Shown here piece after piece: positions 45,152 to 53,771 of a DNA stretch of 64,000 nt. Positions within the stretch are counted from its first letter, which is position 1. Every line of letters starts with the position of its first letter. The stretch comes from Actinomycetota bacterium (GTDB lineage: Bacteria > Actinomycetota > Nitriliruptoria > Nitriliruptorales > Nitriliruptoraceae), in assembly GCA_019347575.1 (NCBI GenBank), contig JAHWKY010000004.1:124001-188000 (forward strand). Reading direction: 5' to 3'. Position numbers and translations under genes: made by a program. The notes beneath the pieces were generated by a model. The model did not search any database and was not told where the DNA came from. It saw nothing but the letters and a program-made list of their open reading frames with translations.

Positions 45152-46848
45152 ACCACCCTCCGGCCCCCGATCGGCGGCTTCGTCTGCTCGCCGCGTTCGT
45201 CTGCATCGTGCTGCTCATCGGCGCGGTGGTGGCCGTGAGCCGTGGCCGCAGCGACGACGTCCGTGCGCCGGCGACCTCGGCGCCGACCGCTCCTGACGGG
45301 ACGAACCCACCGACGCCCGATGCACCGGCGGCACCCACCGATCCACGCCCCGGGACGAGCGCCCCGCCGACCGCTGACCTGGACGCGCTCGTCGATCCCG
45401 ACGCGGCGGAGGCGCTCGGCGCGGAGGCACTGCTGGCGCTCGGTGTCGCTGCGGCGCGAGGGCCCTGGGCCGAGACCGGGCACCCAGCGTGGCCTGTCGA
45501 GGAGCGGCCGGTGTACGTTGCGACGGTCGATCTCGACGAGGACCGCGACCACGTCACGGCCGACGTCGTCATCGCTGCGCGGTCGGATGCCGATCTCGAC
45601 GCGATCGTCCTGCGTCTGCTGCCGGCTGCAGAGGCGCTGGCCGACGCCGGAACCAACCTCGCCGTCACGGTGCGCGGTGGTGGCGGCGGTGCCCCGCACG
45701 AGATCGACGCCGCTGGTGCGCGGCTGGTCGTCGACCTCGAGCCGACGGTCGTGCAGGGCGAGGCGTACCTGCTGCGCATCCAGACGAGCTACGACGTACC
45801 CCCCAGGGTCGCCATCGAGGGCGACGGCGGTGCCGCCGGGTTCGGCCTGCTGGCCCACAACGAGGCGGTCACCTTCCTCGGCCACTGGCTCCCAGTGCTG
45901 ACGCTGCCGACCGACGCGGGCCCCATGATCCCGTGGGGCGATGTCGGGGCGTTCCCCGCGGCGGTGTGGTCCGTGACCATCACCCACTCGGGGACTCTCC
46001 TCACGGGCGGCGTCGACGGACCCTGCCCCGACCCCGCCCCGACGTGCACCTGGGCCCGCGGCATCGCACTGCGTGACGTGTCCGCCGTCGCCTACGACGC
46101 GGGTGCGATCGCGACCGACTCCCTCCAGGGCGATCTGCTGGTCCGCACGGTCGTTCCCGCGGTGGCCCCGCTCGACGAAGCCGCGCCGCGAGCGCACGAG
46201 GAGGCCGTCTCTGCGGTCGAGAGCTTCACGCAACGGTTCGGCCCGCTGGCCTGGTCGGAGTTCGACGTGGCGGTCGCCCCGATGGGCACCGGTGCCGCCG
46301 GGATGGAGTTCCCCGGCCTGATCGTCATCGACGACTCCGACTTCACCCAGCTCGGAGGAGAGTTCGGCAGCTTCGTCCTGGGACACGAGGTCGCCCACCA
46401 GTGGTTCCACGCCCTCGTTGGGAACGGCTCGCTGTCGAGCCCGGTCGTGGACGAGGCGGCGGCGCAGTACCTGACGTACCTGTGGTACCGCGACCACTTC
46501 GGACCGGCCGCAGCCGATCAGCTCGTGTCGACCTACCTGCGTGGTCGGTACGACCGCTACCACGTGCAAGGTGGGACCGACGCCCCGCCGGCACAGCCAC
46601 TGGACGCGTTCACGTCAGCCGCGTCGTACGGCGCGATGGTCTACGCGAGGGCGCCCCTCGCGTGGTTGCGCGCGGAGGACCGGCTCGGGGCCGACCGCGT
46701 CGAGACGTTCCTGGACGAGGTCATCGAGCGGTGGGGGCTGGGCTTCGTCAGCGACGACGAACTCATCGACGCCGCGACCGTCTTCGATGCCGACCTCGGG
46801 GCCATCCTGACCCGTTACTGGCTCGAGGCGGCACCCATCGAGGAGTGA
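45148..46848 (+). CDS. Membrane-anchored M1-like zinc metallopeptidase
   Basis: 566 residues. One N-terminal membrane segment (LLAAFVCIVLLIGAVVAV), a Pro/Ala/Thr stalk, then a beta-rich domain and a gluzincin catalytic domain. HEVAH at about 413-417, followed by the third ligand Glu in VVDEAAAQYLTYL about 20 residues on. The GxMEN exopeptidase motif of classic M1 enzymes is replaced by GAAGMEFPG, so aminopeptidase specificity is uncertain. The active site faces outside. It is the last gene of the rpsA-coaE-HAD run. Confidence 0.82.
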   Translation: MNHPPAPDRRLRLLAAFVCIVLLIGAVVAVSRGRSDDVRAPATSAPTAPDGTNPPTPDAPAAPTDPRPGTSAPPTADLDALVDPDAAEALGAEALLALGVAAARGPWAETGHPAWPVEERPVYVATVDLDEDRDHVTADVVIAARSDADLDAIVLRLLPAAEALADAGTNLAVTVRGGGGGAPHEIDAAGARLVVDLEPTVVQGEAYLLRIQTSYDVPPRVAIEGDGGAAGFGLLAHNEAVTFLGHWLPVLTLPTDAGPMIPWGDVGAFPAAVWSVTITHSGTLLTGGVDGPCPDPAPTCTWARGIALRDVSAVAYDAGAIATDSLQGDLLVRTVVPAVAPLDEAAPRAHEEAVSAVESFTQRFGPLAWSEFDVAVAPMGTGAAGMEFPGLIVIDDSDFTQLGGEFGSFVLGHEVAHQWFHALVGNGSLSSPVVDEAAAQYLTYLWYRDHFGPAAADQLVSTYLRGRYDRYHVQGGTDAPPAQPLDAFTSAASYGAMVYARAPLAWLRAEDRLGADRVETFLDEVIERWGLGFVSDDELIDAATVFDADLGAILTRYWLEAAPIEE

Positions 46849-46871
46849 GGGGGCGTGTCACAGGCCGTGGG

Positions 46872-46887
46872 TACCCTCGCGCGCATG
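46872..46887 (+). promoter_or_regulatory. Probable leaderless promoter of uvrB
   Basis: A TACCCT -10 (46872-46877) and 7-base spacer lead directly to ATG 46885. This also argues against the GTG 30 bases further upstream as the start. Confidence 0.5.
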
Positions 46888-48912
46888 TCCGAGTTCCACG
46901 TCGTGAGCGACTTCGAACCGTCCGGTGACCAGCCGACGGCGATCGACGCCATCGTCGAGGCGTTCCAGGGGGGCGAGAAGGCGGTCACGCTCCTGGGGGC
47001 CACGGGGACGGGCAAGACCTACACGGCGGCGAAGGTCCTCGAGCGCATCCAGCGCCCCGCCCTCGTCATCGCCCCGAACAAGACCCTCGGAGCGCAGCTC
47101 GCCAACGAGTTCCGCGAGTTCTTCCCGGACAGCGCGGTGGAGTACTTCGTCTCCTACTACGACTACTACCAGCCGGAGGCGTACATCCCGCAGTCCGATA
47201 CCTACATCGAGAAGGACGCGACGATCAACGACGAGATCGACCGTCTCCGGCACCGCGCCACCATGGCGCTGCTGTCCCGACGGGATGTGGTCGTGGTGGC
47301 CTCGGTCTCCTGCATCTACGGCCTCGGGTCGCCGTCGGAGTACGAGGATCACATCGTCTGGTTCAAGACCGGCGGGCAGATGGATCTCGACCCGACGCTC
47401 CGTAAGCTCGTCGACCTGCAGTACAGCCGCAACGACCTCAACCTCGTGCGGGGAACCTTCCGGGTCCGAGGTGACGTGCTCGAGATCTTCCCGGCCGACG
47501 CCGACCAGGCCATCCGGGTGGAGTTCTTCGGCGACGAGGTCGACCGCATCGTCCGCGTCGACACCGTGACGGGTGAGGTCTCCGCGCCGATCGGCGACTA
47601 CGCCGTCTTCCCGGCGTCGCACTACGTCTCGTCGCGCGAGTCGATCGACCGCGCGGTGCAGACGATCCAGCAGGAGCTGGACGAGCGCCTGGCCGAGCTG
47701 CAGCAGGAGGGCAAGCTGCTCGAGGCACAACGGCTCCGCATGCGCACGAACTACGACCTCGAGATGATCCGCGAGGTCGGCTTCTGCAACGGCATCGAGA
47801 ACTACTCCAGACACTTCGACGGCCGTACGGAGGGCGAGCCTCCGTTCACCTTGCTGGACTACTTCCCCAAGGACTTCGTGCTCCTCGTCGACGAGTCGCA
47901 CGTGACGGTGCCACAGATCGGAGCCATGTACGAGGGCGACCGCTCCCGGAAGGAGACGCTCGTCGAGCACGGGTTCCGCCTGCCGTCGGCCAAGGACAAC
48001 CGGCCGCTGCGGTTCGATGAGTTCCTCGAGCGCATCGGCCAGCGGCTGTTCATCTCGGCGACCCCGGGGCCGTACGAACGGCGCGAGTCGGACACCATCG
48101 CCGAGCAGATCATCCGCCCGACCGGGCTCGTCGACCCCGAGGTGATCGTGCGTGCGACCAAGGGCCAGATCGATGACCTCATGGCCGACATCAGCGCCCG
48201 GGTCGAGGCCAACGAACGTGTCCTCGTCACCACCCTCACCAAGAAGATGTCGGAGGACCTGACCGACTACCTCGTCGAGAACGGCGTCCGGGTCCGCTAC
48301 CTGCACTCCGACATCGACACGGTCGAGCGCGTCGACATCCTGCGCGGGCTGCGCCTGGGTGAGTTCGACGTGTTGGTCGGCATCAACCTGCTGCGCGAAG
48401 GTCTCGATCTGCCTGAGGTCTCCCTGGTCGCGATCCTCGATGCCGACAAGCAGGGCTTCCTGCGCTCCGAGACCTCGCTGATCCAGACGATCGGGCGCGC
48501 GGCGCGGAACGTGAACGGTCAGGTCGTGATGTACGCGGACGAGGTGACCGATCAGATGCGGTCGGCCATCGACGAGACCAACCGGCGACGCGAGAAGCAG
48601 GTCGCGCACAACACCGAGCACGGCATCGACCCCCAGACCATCCGCAAGAAGGTGGGTGACATCATCCGTGCGGTGCGTGCCGAGGAAGCGGGAGAGGCCT
48701 ACGCCCCGCTGGAGTACGCCGGCGGCCAGCGGACGGCGGAGGTCGACGTCAGCGACCTACCACGCGAGGATCTCGGCGCCCTGATCCGCAGCCTCACCGA
48801 CGAGATGCACGAGGCGGCGGGCGAGCTGCGGTTCGAGTACGCGGCGCGGCTGCGGGATGAGATCGCCGACCTCAAGCGTGAGCTGGCCGCCATGGAAGCC
48901 GCCAACGTCTGA
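46885..48912 (+). CDS. uvrB: Excinuclease ABC subunit B
   Basis: 675 residues from ATG 46885 (N-terminus [17 protein letters not shown], normal for UvrB). Damage-verifying helicase of nucleotide excision repair. Walker [11 protein letters not shown] (38-47), the beta-hairpin [20 protein letters not shown], Walker [11 protein letters not shown], and helicase motifs [18 protein letters not shown] and [11 protein letters not shown]-terminal UVR motif contacts UvrC ([20 protein letters not shown]). No SOS box was found upstream, unlike uvrA. A post-stop hairpin motif follows. Confidence 0.97.
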   Translation: MSEFHVVSDFEPSGDQPTAIDAIVEAFQGGEKAVTLLGATGTGKTYTAAKVLERIQRPALVIAPNKTLGAQLANEFREFFPDSAVEYFVSYYDYYQPEAYIPQSDTYIEKDATINDEIDRLRHRATMALLSRRDVVVVASVSCIYGLGSPSEYEDHIVWFKTGGQMDLDPTLRKLVDLQYSRNDLNLVRGTFRVRGDVLEIFPADADQAIRVEFFGDEVDRIVRVDTVTGEVSAPIGDYAVFPASHYVSSRESIDRAVQTIQQELDERLAELQQEGKLLEAQRLRMRTNYDLEMIREVGFCNGIENYSRHFDGRTEGEPPFTLLDYFPKDFVLLVDESHVTVPQIGAMYEGDRSRKETLVEHGFRLPSAKDNRPLRFDEFLERIGQRLFISATPGPYERRESDTIAEQIIRPTGLVDPEVIVRATKGQIDDLMADISARVEANERVLVTTLTKKMSEDLTDYLVENGVRVRYLHSDIDTVERVDILRGLRLGEFDVLVGINLLREGLDLPEVSLVAILDADKQGFLRSETSLIQTIGRAARNVNGQVVMYADEVTDQMRSAIDETNRRREKQVAHNTEHGIDPQTIRKKVGDIIRAVRAEEAGEAYAPLEYAGGQRTAEVDVSDLPREDLGALIRSLTDEMHEAAGELRFEYAARLRDEIADLKRELAAMEAANV

Positions 48913-48913
48913 T

Positions 48914-48940
48914 CCTGGCGGAGTCGCATCCGGCGTCGCC
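48914..48940 (+). repeat. Post-stop hairpin, copy C
   Basis: Just after the uvrB TGA. It shares the TGGCG, CGCATCCG and CGTCGCC blocks with copies A and B. The stem is weaker (GGCG/CGCC at the ends). It also lies at the 3' end of the convergent Clp-N gene. Confidence 0.5.
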
Positions 48941-48944
48941 GATC

Positions 48945-49571
48945 TCAATCGGGGAGCACGGTGGCGGCGAGTGAGATGCCACAGGCCTCGCAGTACACGA
49001 ACACGACCTGACGGGTGCCGCCCTCGTCGGAGGGGAGTTCCCGGGTCTCGGTCCGCGCCCGTTCCGACAGCAGCGAGCGGCACCGGGGACAGTGCGGTTC
49101 GACGTGGTGCTCGGGCGCTGGGTCCGGGCCGTGGTCAGCGGTGTCGGTCGCGCGCTCGCGTTCGAGCGCCGCGACGACGTGGTCGCGGTCCACGTGGAGG
49201 GCCGCGAGGACCTTTCCAACCTCGTCCGTGCGGAGGATGGACTCGAGCAGTTCACCCGTGCCGAGGCCCTCACCACCTGCCGAGCCGGCAGTGGCGACGG
49301 CGCCGTCGAGGGCACGCTTGAGGGACGGTGCGAAGGGGACGATGTCGCCGCTGCGGCGGTCGCTCCCGCCCGACACCGCATCCACGGCCTTGCGCGCCGC
49401 GTCGAGGTCGATGCCGGCGAGCCGCAGCGCGGCCGGGGCCGACCCGCCGGGCACCCGACGCAGACCGAGGAGCAGGTGTTCGGCACCCACGTGAGGGTGT
49501 CCGAGCTCGCGTGCTTCGTCCTGCGCGAGCGCGACCGCTTGACGAGCCCAGTGTGAGAACTGTTGGAACAC
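48945..49571 (-). CDS. Clp N-domain protein with C-terminal zinc ribbon
   Basis: 208 residues from GTG. Two Clp-N repeats (about 1-64 and 78-138: FSHWARQAVALAQDEARELG, VGAEHLLLGL; then SLKRALDGAV, LGTGELLESILR). A His/Pro linker leads to a four-Cys zinc ribbon, Cys161-x2-Cys164 and Cys194-x2-Cys197. There is no AAA+ ATPase domain. It may bind ClpC partners or substrates as an adaptor, like ClpC-associated McsA-type zinc proteins, but this is inference. Confidence 0.75.
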   Translation of the reverse strand: MFQQFSHWARQAVALAQDEARELGHPHVGAEHLLLGLRRVPGGSAPAALRLAGIDLDAARKAVDAVSGGSDRRSGDIVPFAPSLKRALDGAVATAGSAGGEGLGTGELLESILRTDEVGKVLAALHVDRDHVVAALERERATDTADHGPDPAPEHHVEPHCPRCRSLLSERARTETRELPSDEGGTRQVVFVYCEACGISLAATVLPD

Positions 49572-49599
49572 GGCGCCGACCTCCCGAGAGCGTCACAGC

Positions 49600-50796
49600 C
49601 TACGCGGCTCGCGTGAGGTGCGGCCCTATCCGCGCCATCCCGATCGCCACGAGTACAGCCGCCACCCCGAAGAGGACGCCGATCTCGGGCAGGATGCCGG
49701 CCAGCCCCGCGCCCCGCTCGAACAGGTCCGCGAACGCATCCATAGCCCACGCGTGCGGGGTCAGGTGGCCGACCGTCCGCATCGGTGCCGGGACGATCTC
49801 GAGCGGCCACATGCAGCCGCCGAGCATGCCCAGCGCGATGCCGATCGGTGGTCCTACGGCGCTGGCCTGGTCCTCGGTGCGGAGGATGGTCGCCGCCACC
49901 AGGCCCACGCCGGTGCCCGCGAGCGTCAGCGCGAGTACGAGCACGAACGCCGCCACCGGGTCGCCCCAGCGCACCCCGAACACCAGGCCTCCGGCCACCA
50001 CGATGACGACGGCCTGGAACACCGCGATGGCGAACCGACCGGCGGCGAAGCCGAGCAGGACGTGGCTGGGGCGGACCGGTGCTGCCAGGGCGCGTCGGGC
50101 GATGCCGAGTCTGCGGGCTCGGATGATGCCGCCCGACGCCACGAGCGAGGTGATGAACACGAACAGCACGAGGTTGCCAGCCGCGATGTGGTTGGTCTGG
50201 AGCCCGGTTCCGCCGTCGCCCTCCGCAGCACCGACCGTGGTGGTGGTGACGGATGCACCGGCACGGACGGCGTCGGTAGCCAGTCGTGCCGCCACGTCGC
50301 TGCGTTCCGCGTCGGCGACCTCAGCGACCACGACGACCACGGCGGCACGGCGCGCGAGGTCGTCGACGGTGCTGCGCAGGACGGTCGCGACCCCGGCCGA
50401 ACCGGTCCGCGTCGGATCGGTGACCAGCTCCACCGTGACCGCACCCTCGCCCCCCACGGCGGCGCCCAAGCCAACCGGTACGACCAGGCCCGCGATGACC
50501 TCGGTGCCGCGGACGGCCTCCCGCAGTGCCCGCTCCGAGTCGTAGGGCACCACCTCGACGACGTCGGGTAGCGATGCCACCAGATCCGCGGCCACGGAGG
50601 TGTGGTCGAGGTCCGCGATACCGACCCGGGGTTGGAAGTCCTCTCCCTCGAACGCCAGGCCGATGACGTAGATGATCATCAGTGGGAGGAGCACGGTGAA
50701 GAACAGCGCGGTGCGATCATGACTGAGTCGACGCAGATCCGTCTGCGCGACCGTGAGCACGGTCCGGGTGAGTCGGGGTGGATGTGCCTGGGTCAC
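49600..50796 (-). CDS. ABC-2 type transporter permease (second subunit)
   Basis: 398 residues. An N-terminal membrane segment (LFFTVLLPLMIIYVIGLAF) is followed by a large extracellular domain and five C-terminal segments (for example NLVLFVFITSLVASGGII and FVLVLALTLAGTGVGLVAA). LGGCMWPLEIVPAPMRTVGHLTPHAW is typical of ABC-2 exporters. It overlaps the partner permease by 4 bases. Together with it and the ATPase it forms a heterodimeric exporter of unknown substrate. Confidence 0.85.
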   Translation of the reverse strand: MTQAHPPRLTRTVLTVAQTDLRRLSHDRTALFFTVLLPLMIIYVIGLAFEGEDFQPRVGIADLDHTSVAADLVASLPDVVEVVPYDSERALREAVRGTEVIAGLVVPVGLGAAVGGEGAVTVELVTDPTRTGSAGVATVLRSTVDDLARRAAVVVVVAEVADAERSDVAARLATDAVRAGASVTTTTVGAAEGDGGTGLQTNHIAAGNLVLFVFITSLVASGGIIRARRLGIARRALAAPVRPSHVLLGFAAGRFAIAVFQAVVIVVAGGLVFGVRWGDPVAAFVLVLALTLAGTGVGLVAATILRTEDQASAVGPPIGIALGMLGGCMWPLEIVPAPMRTVGHLTPHAWAMDAFADLFERGAGLAGILPEIGVLFGVAAVLVAIGMARIGPHLTRAA

Positions 50797-51950
50797 GTCG
50801 AGACCAGCCTGCGTGCTCGCAACGCCCCGAGCGCCCCGACGACCGTGGCGATCCCGAGGAGGACGGCGAGCTCAGGGACGACGGCCTCCAGCGCCTGCCC
50901 ACTCGACAGGTCGACGTAGCCCTGGAGCGCCCAGCCGTTCGGTGTGAGCTTCGCCACGGCGCGCAGCGCCGCCGGGGCGCTCGTGAGATCGATGAAGTTG
51001 CCTCCGACGAGGGCGAACACGATGGCGACACCCGAGGCGTAGCCGTCGGCCTGCTCGCGGGTCCGTGCGCTGACGGTCACCAGGGCCACGACCGCGGTCA
51101 CGGCCAGGACCGTTGCCACGCTGAGGAGGGCGACGCCGGATGGGTCGCCGTAGTGCGCATCGAGCAGGACGCTCGTGAGCACGATGACGACCGCCATGCT
51201 CGAGATCCCGAGGGCGAGGCTGCCGAGGGCCTTGCCACCGAGGATCGTGGTTCGTGCGATGGGGGCGGCGAGCAGGCGCTGCAGTGCGTGGGTCTCGCGC
51301 TCGTCGAGGAGGCTGCGCGGACCGAACTGGACCGTGAAGTAGAGGAACAGGATCACCATCGCCGCCCCGAAGTAGGCAGCCGTGGCGCCCGAGAGCGAGG
51401 CCTCGGTCCCGTCGTCGATGGAGATCTGGGAGGGCTGTGCCACCGCCCGCGCAGCCGCTGTGCGGGCCGTCTCGGGGTCGGCCCCGAGAGCGAGGGCGGT
51501 GGCCGCGGCCAGCTGCCCCGTCGTGACCCGGTCGGCCAACCCGTTCGCGACCGCCGTCGCGACGGCGGACGTCACCGGGGCGTCGGCGTGTCGCAGCACC
51601 TCGACATCGACGGCAGCTCCCGACGTTGCTCCGGCGGAGAAGCCAGCCGGGATGACGACGCCACCCAGAGCCCGCTCCTCCTCGATGGCACGGACCGCCT
51701 CGTCCCGGCTGCCGACCCGTTCCACCGTCACGCCGTCGAGGCCGAGCAAGCCGGCGACGAAGGTCGAGGCGATGGCGCCGTCGTCCTCGGTCGCCACGAC
51801 CAGTTCGATCTCGAGATCGTCGGTCCCGCCCAGCGCCAGGCTCAGGATCGCCGCGAGCGTGGCCGGGGCGATCACGGCGAGGATCAGAGCGGTGCGGTCG
51901 CGGAGCCGTTGGAGGAGGTCCTTGCGAGCGATCAGGACGATGGCGCGCAC
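50793..51950 (-). CDS. ABC-2 type transporter permease (first subunit)
   Basis: 385 residues with the same layout as its partner: one N-terminal membrane helix (ALILAVIAPATLAAILSLAL), a long external domain, then five helices including AAYFGAAMVILFLYFTVQFG and SVATVLAVTAVVALVTVSA. The near-terminal APAALRAVAKLTPNGWALQG corresponds to the conserved P-x-x-G/W segment. Directly after the ATPase gene. Confidence 0.85.
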   Translation of the reverse strand: MRAIVLIARKDLLQRLRDRTALILAVIAPATLAAILSLALGGTDDLEIELVVATEDDGAIASTFVAGLLGLDGVTVERVGSRDEAVRAIEEERALGGVVIPAGFSAGATSGAAVDVEVLRHADAPVTSAVATAVANGLADRVTTGQLAAATALALGADPETARTAAARAVAQPSQISIDDGTEASLSGATAAYFGAAMVILFLYFTVQFGPRSLLDERETHALQRLLAAPIARTTILGGKALGSLALGISSMAVVIVLTSVLLDAHYGDPSGVALLSVATVLAVTAVVALVTVSARTREQADGYASGVAIVFALVGGNFIDLTSAPAALRAVAKLTPNGWALQGYVDLSSGQALEAVVPELAVLLGIATVVGALGALRARRLVST

Positions 51951-51951
51951 G

Positions 51952-52905
51952 TCAATCCCGGAGGGCGCGGCCGGTCAGGTGCAGGAAGACCGCCTCGAGG
52001 TTGGGTTCGTGGACTTCCACCGCTGTCACGGTCGCACGTCGGCTGGCCGCGGCGATGAGTTCGGGGAGTACCCCTCGTGCGTCGGCGACGAGCACATCGA
52101 GGCTGTGACCCTCGACCGAGACCTCGGACACGGCAGCGACGGTGCGGACGTCCTCGGTGGCGAGGGCCACGTCCCCTTCGATCCCGACGACGACGCGGTC
52201 ACGTTCCCCCATGCGGCCGACCAGTTCTCGGCGCGTGCCCTCGGCGATGACGCGTCCGTGGTCGAGGATGGCGAGGCGGTCGCAGAGCCGCTCGGCTTCC
52301 TCCATGTAGTGGGTCGTGTAGAGCACCGACAGCCCGTCCCGCCCCAGGGTCTCGACCGCTTCGAGGATGGCGTTGCGGCTCTGGGGATCGACACCCACCG
52401 TCGGCTCATCGAGGACGAGAAGGCGGGGATCGTGCAGCATCCCCGCGGCGATGTTGAGGCGGCGCTGCATGCCGCCGCTGTAGGTCTCGACGCGGTCACC
52501 GCCGCGGTCCTGCAGCCCCACCACCTCGAGGACCGTGTCGATGCGGTCGTCGAGGGTGCGCCCGGTCAGCCCGTACAGTCGCCCGAAGAAGCTCAGGTTC
52601 TCGCGGGCACTGAGATCGGGGTAGAGCGCGATCTCCTGTGGGACGACGCCGATGTGCGCGCGTGCGGCACGATCGAGGGATCGGCCCGCGACCAGCACCT
52701 CACCGGCGTCGGGTTCGAGGATGCCCACGGCCATGGAGATGGTCGTGGTCTTGCCGGCGCCGTTCGGCCCCAGCAGCCCGAAGGTCTCGCCCCGGGCGAC
52801 ACGGAACGACACACCATCCACGGCGAGGCGGTCGCCGTACGAGCGGGAGAGGTCGCGGCACTCGAGGGCCGCCGGGTCCGTGACCGCTCCACTCCGGGTC
52901 GTCAC
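51952..52905 (-). CDS. ABC-2 transporter ATP-binding protein
   Basis: 317 residues from GTG 52905 in a GTGA overlap with the upstream hydrolase (GTG 52908 is equally close). Walker A LLGPNGAGKTTT, signature YSGGMQRRLNIAAGM, Walker B LLVLDEPTVGVDPQSR, switch His in YTTHYMEEAERL. These are CcmA/DrrA-class features. A C-terminal regulatory domain follows. It energises the two ABC-2 permeases; drug, lipid or polymer export are all possible. Confidence 0.9.
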   Translation of the reverse strand: MTTRSGAVTDPAALECRDLSRSYGDRLAVDGVSFRVARGETFGLLGPNGAGKTTTISMAVGILEPDAGEVLVAGRSLDRAARAHIGVVPQEIALYPDLSARENLSFFGRLYGLTGRTLDDRIDTVLEVVGLQDRGGDRVETYSGGMQRRLNIAAGMLHDPRLLVLDEPTVGVDPQSRNAILEAVETLGRDGLSVLYTTHYMEEAERLCDRLAILDHGRVIAEGTRRELVGRMGERDRVVVGIEGDVALATEDVRTVAAVSEVSVEGHSLDVLVADARGVLPELIAAASRRATVTAVEVHEPNLEAVFLHLTGRALRD

Positions 52906-53555
52906 CACTTGCGCTCGTACCAGGCTCCCAGCTGCGGTCGTTGTGCACCGAGCGTGGTGTCGTCGCCGTGGCCCGGGTACATCCACGTCTCGTCAGGTAG
53001 GCGGTCGAAGACCTCGCGGATCACGCTGCGGTAGAGCTGCTCGAAGTGGTCGGGGGAGGTGGTCCGCCCCAACCCTCCGGGGAAGAGCGCGTCCCCCGTG
53101 AACAGGTGGGGACGCTCGTCGCCTTCGACCAGGAACATGACGCCTCCGTCCGTGTGCCCCGGGGTGTGCAGCACCTCGAGCGCGAGCGAACCGACCGGTA
53201 TCCGGTCCTCGTGGCGCAGGAGGTGGTCGGGCTCGGCGGGGTAGCGGTCCCGGTCGTCGGCGTGGGCGTGGACCGGCAGGTCGTCCTCGTCCTGCAACGT
53301 CGGCCACGCCCCGACGTGGTCGGCGTGCCCGTGGGTGATGAGCACCCCCAGCACGTCGACATCTGCCGCCGCCGCGCGGATCCGCGCGGGATCGGTGGGC
53401 GCGTCGACCACGAAGGCGTCGCCCGCCGCCGTGTCGGCGACGATGTAGACGTTGTTGTCCATGGCGCCGACGGACAGCTTGCGGATCAGCAGGGGTCCGT
53501 CACGTCGCTCGATCCAGGCACCTCCCGGTTCGACGTGCCCCTCGTAACGGTCCAC
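52902..53555 (-). CDS. Metallo-beta-lactamase-fold hydrolase, glyoxalase II-like
   Basis: 217 residues from GTG 53555 behind GAGGAGG. Metal motifs THGHADHVG, HTPGHTDGG, FTGDALFPGG and PGHGDDTTLG are complete for a two-metal site. The length fits small glyoxalase II-like or mycothiol/sulfur-linked hydrolases. The substrate is not predictable. Its stop overlaps the ABC ATPase start, so it leads that operon. It diverges from uvrA. Confidence 0.85.
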   Translation of the reverse strand: MDRYEGHVEPGGAWIERRDGPLLIRKLSVGAMDNNVYIVADTAAGDAFVVDAPTDPARIRAAAADVDVLGVLITHGHADHVGAWPTLQDEDDLPVHAHADDRDRYPAEPDHLLRHEDRIPVGSLALEVLHTPGHTDGGVMFLVEGDERPHLFTGDALFPGGLGRTTSPDHFEQLYRSVIREVFDRLPDETWMYPGHGDDTTLGAQRPQLGAWYERKW

Positions 53556-53608
53556 GCTGCCTCCTCGACGTCTCGAGACGGTAGTCGTGCGCGGCGAGCG
53601 TGTACGGT

Positions 53609-53624
53609 TCGAACGGATGTTCGG
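53609..53624 (+). promoter_or_regulatory. LexA-type SOS box upstream of uvrA
   Basis: TCGAAC-GGAT-GTTCGG matches the actinobacterial LexA operator (TCGAAC-N4-GTTCGA) at all but the last base. It lies at the -35 position relative to a TAACCT -10 at 53644-53649, where a repressor would block polymerase. uvrA would therefore be induced by DNA damage. Confidence 0.8.
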
Positions 53625-53643
53625 TTCCAGAGGGAGACCACGC

Positions 53644-53649
53644 TAACCT
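53644..53649 (+). promoter_or_regulatory. Probable uvrA -10 element
   Basis: TAACCT 20 bases after the SOS box. Transcription would start near 53656, leaving about 115 bases of leader before GTG 53772. Confidence 0.5.
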
Positions 53650-53771
53650 CGGTACCATCGCCCGACCTCCCCGGGCCCGCCACCGTCCGACCCGTCCACG
53701 ACCATCCACGATGATCCGAACCGCCACCTGAACCGCCACCGGCAACGGCTCACCACTGAAAGTCCGAACGA

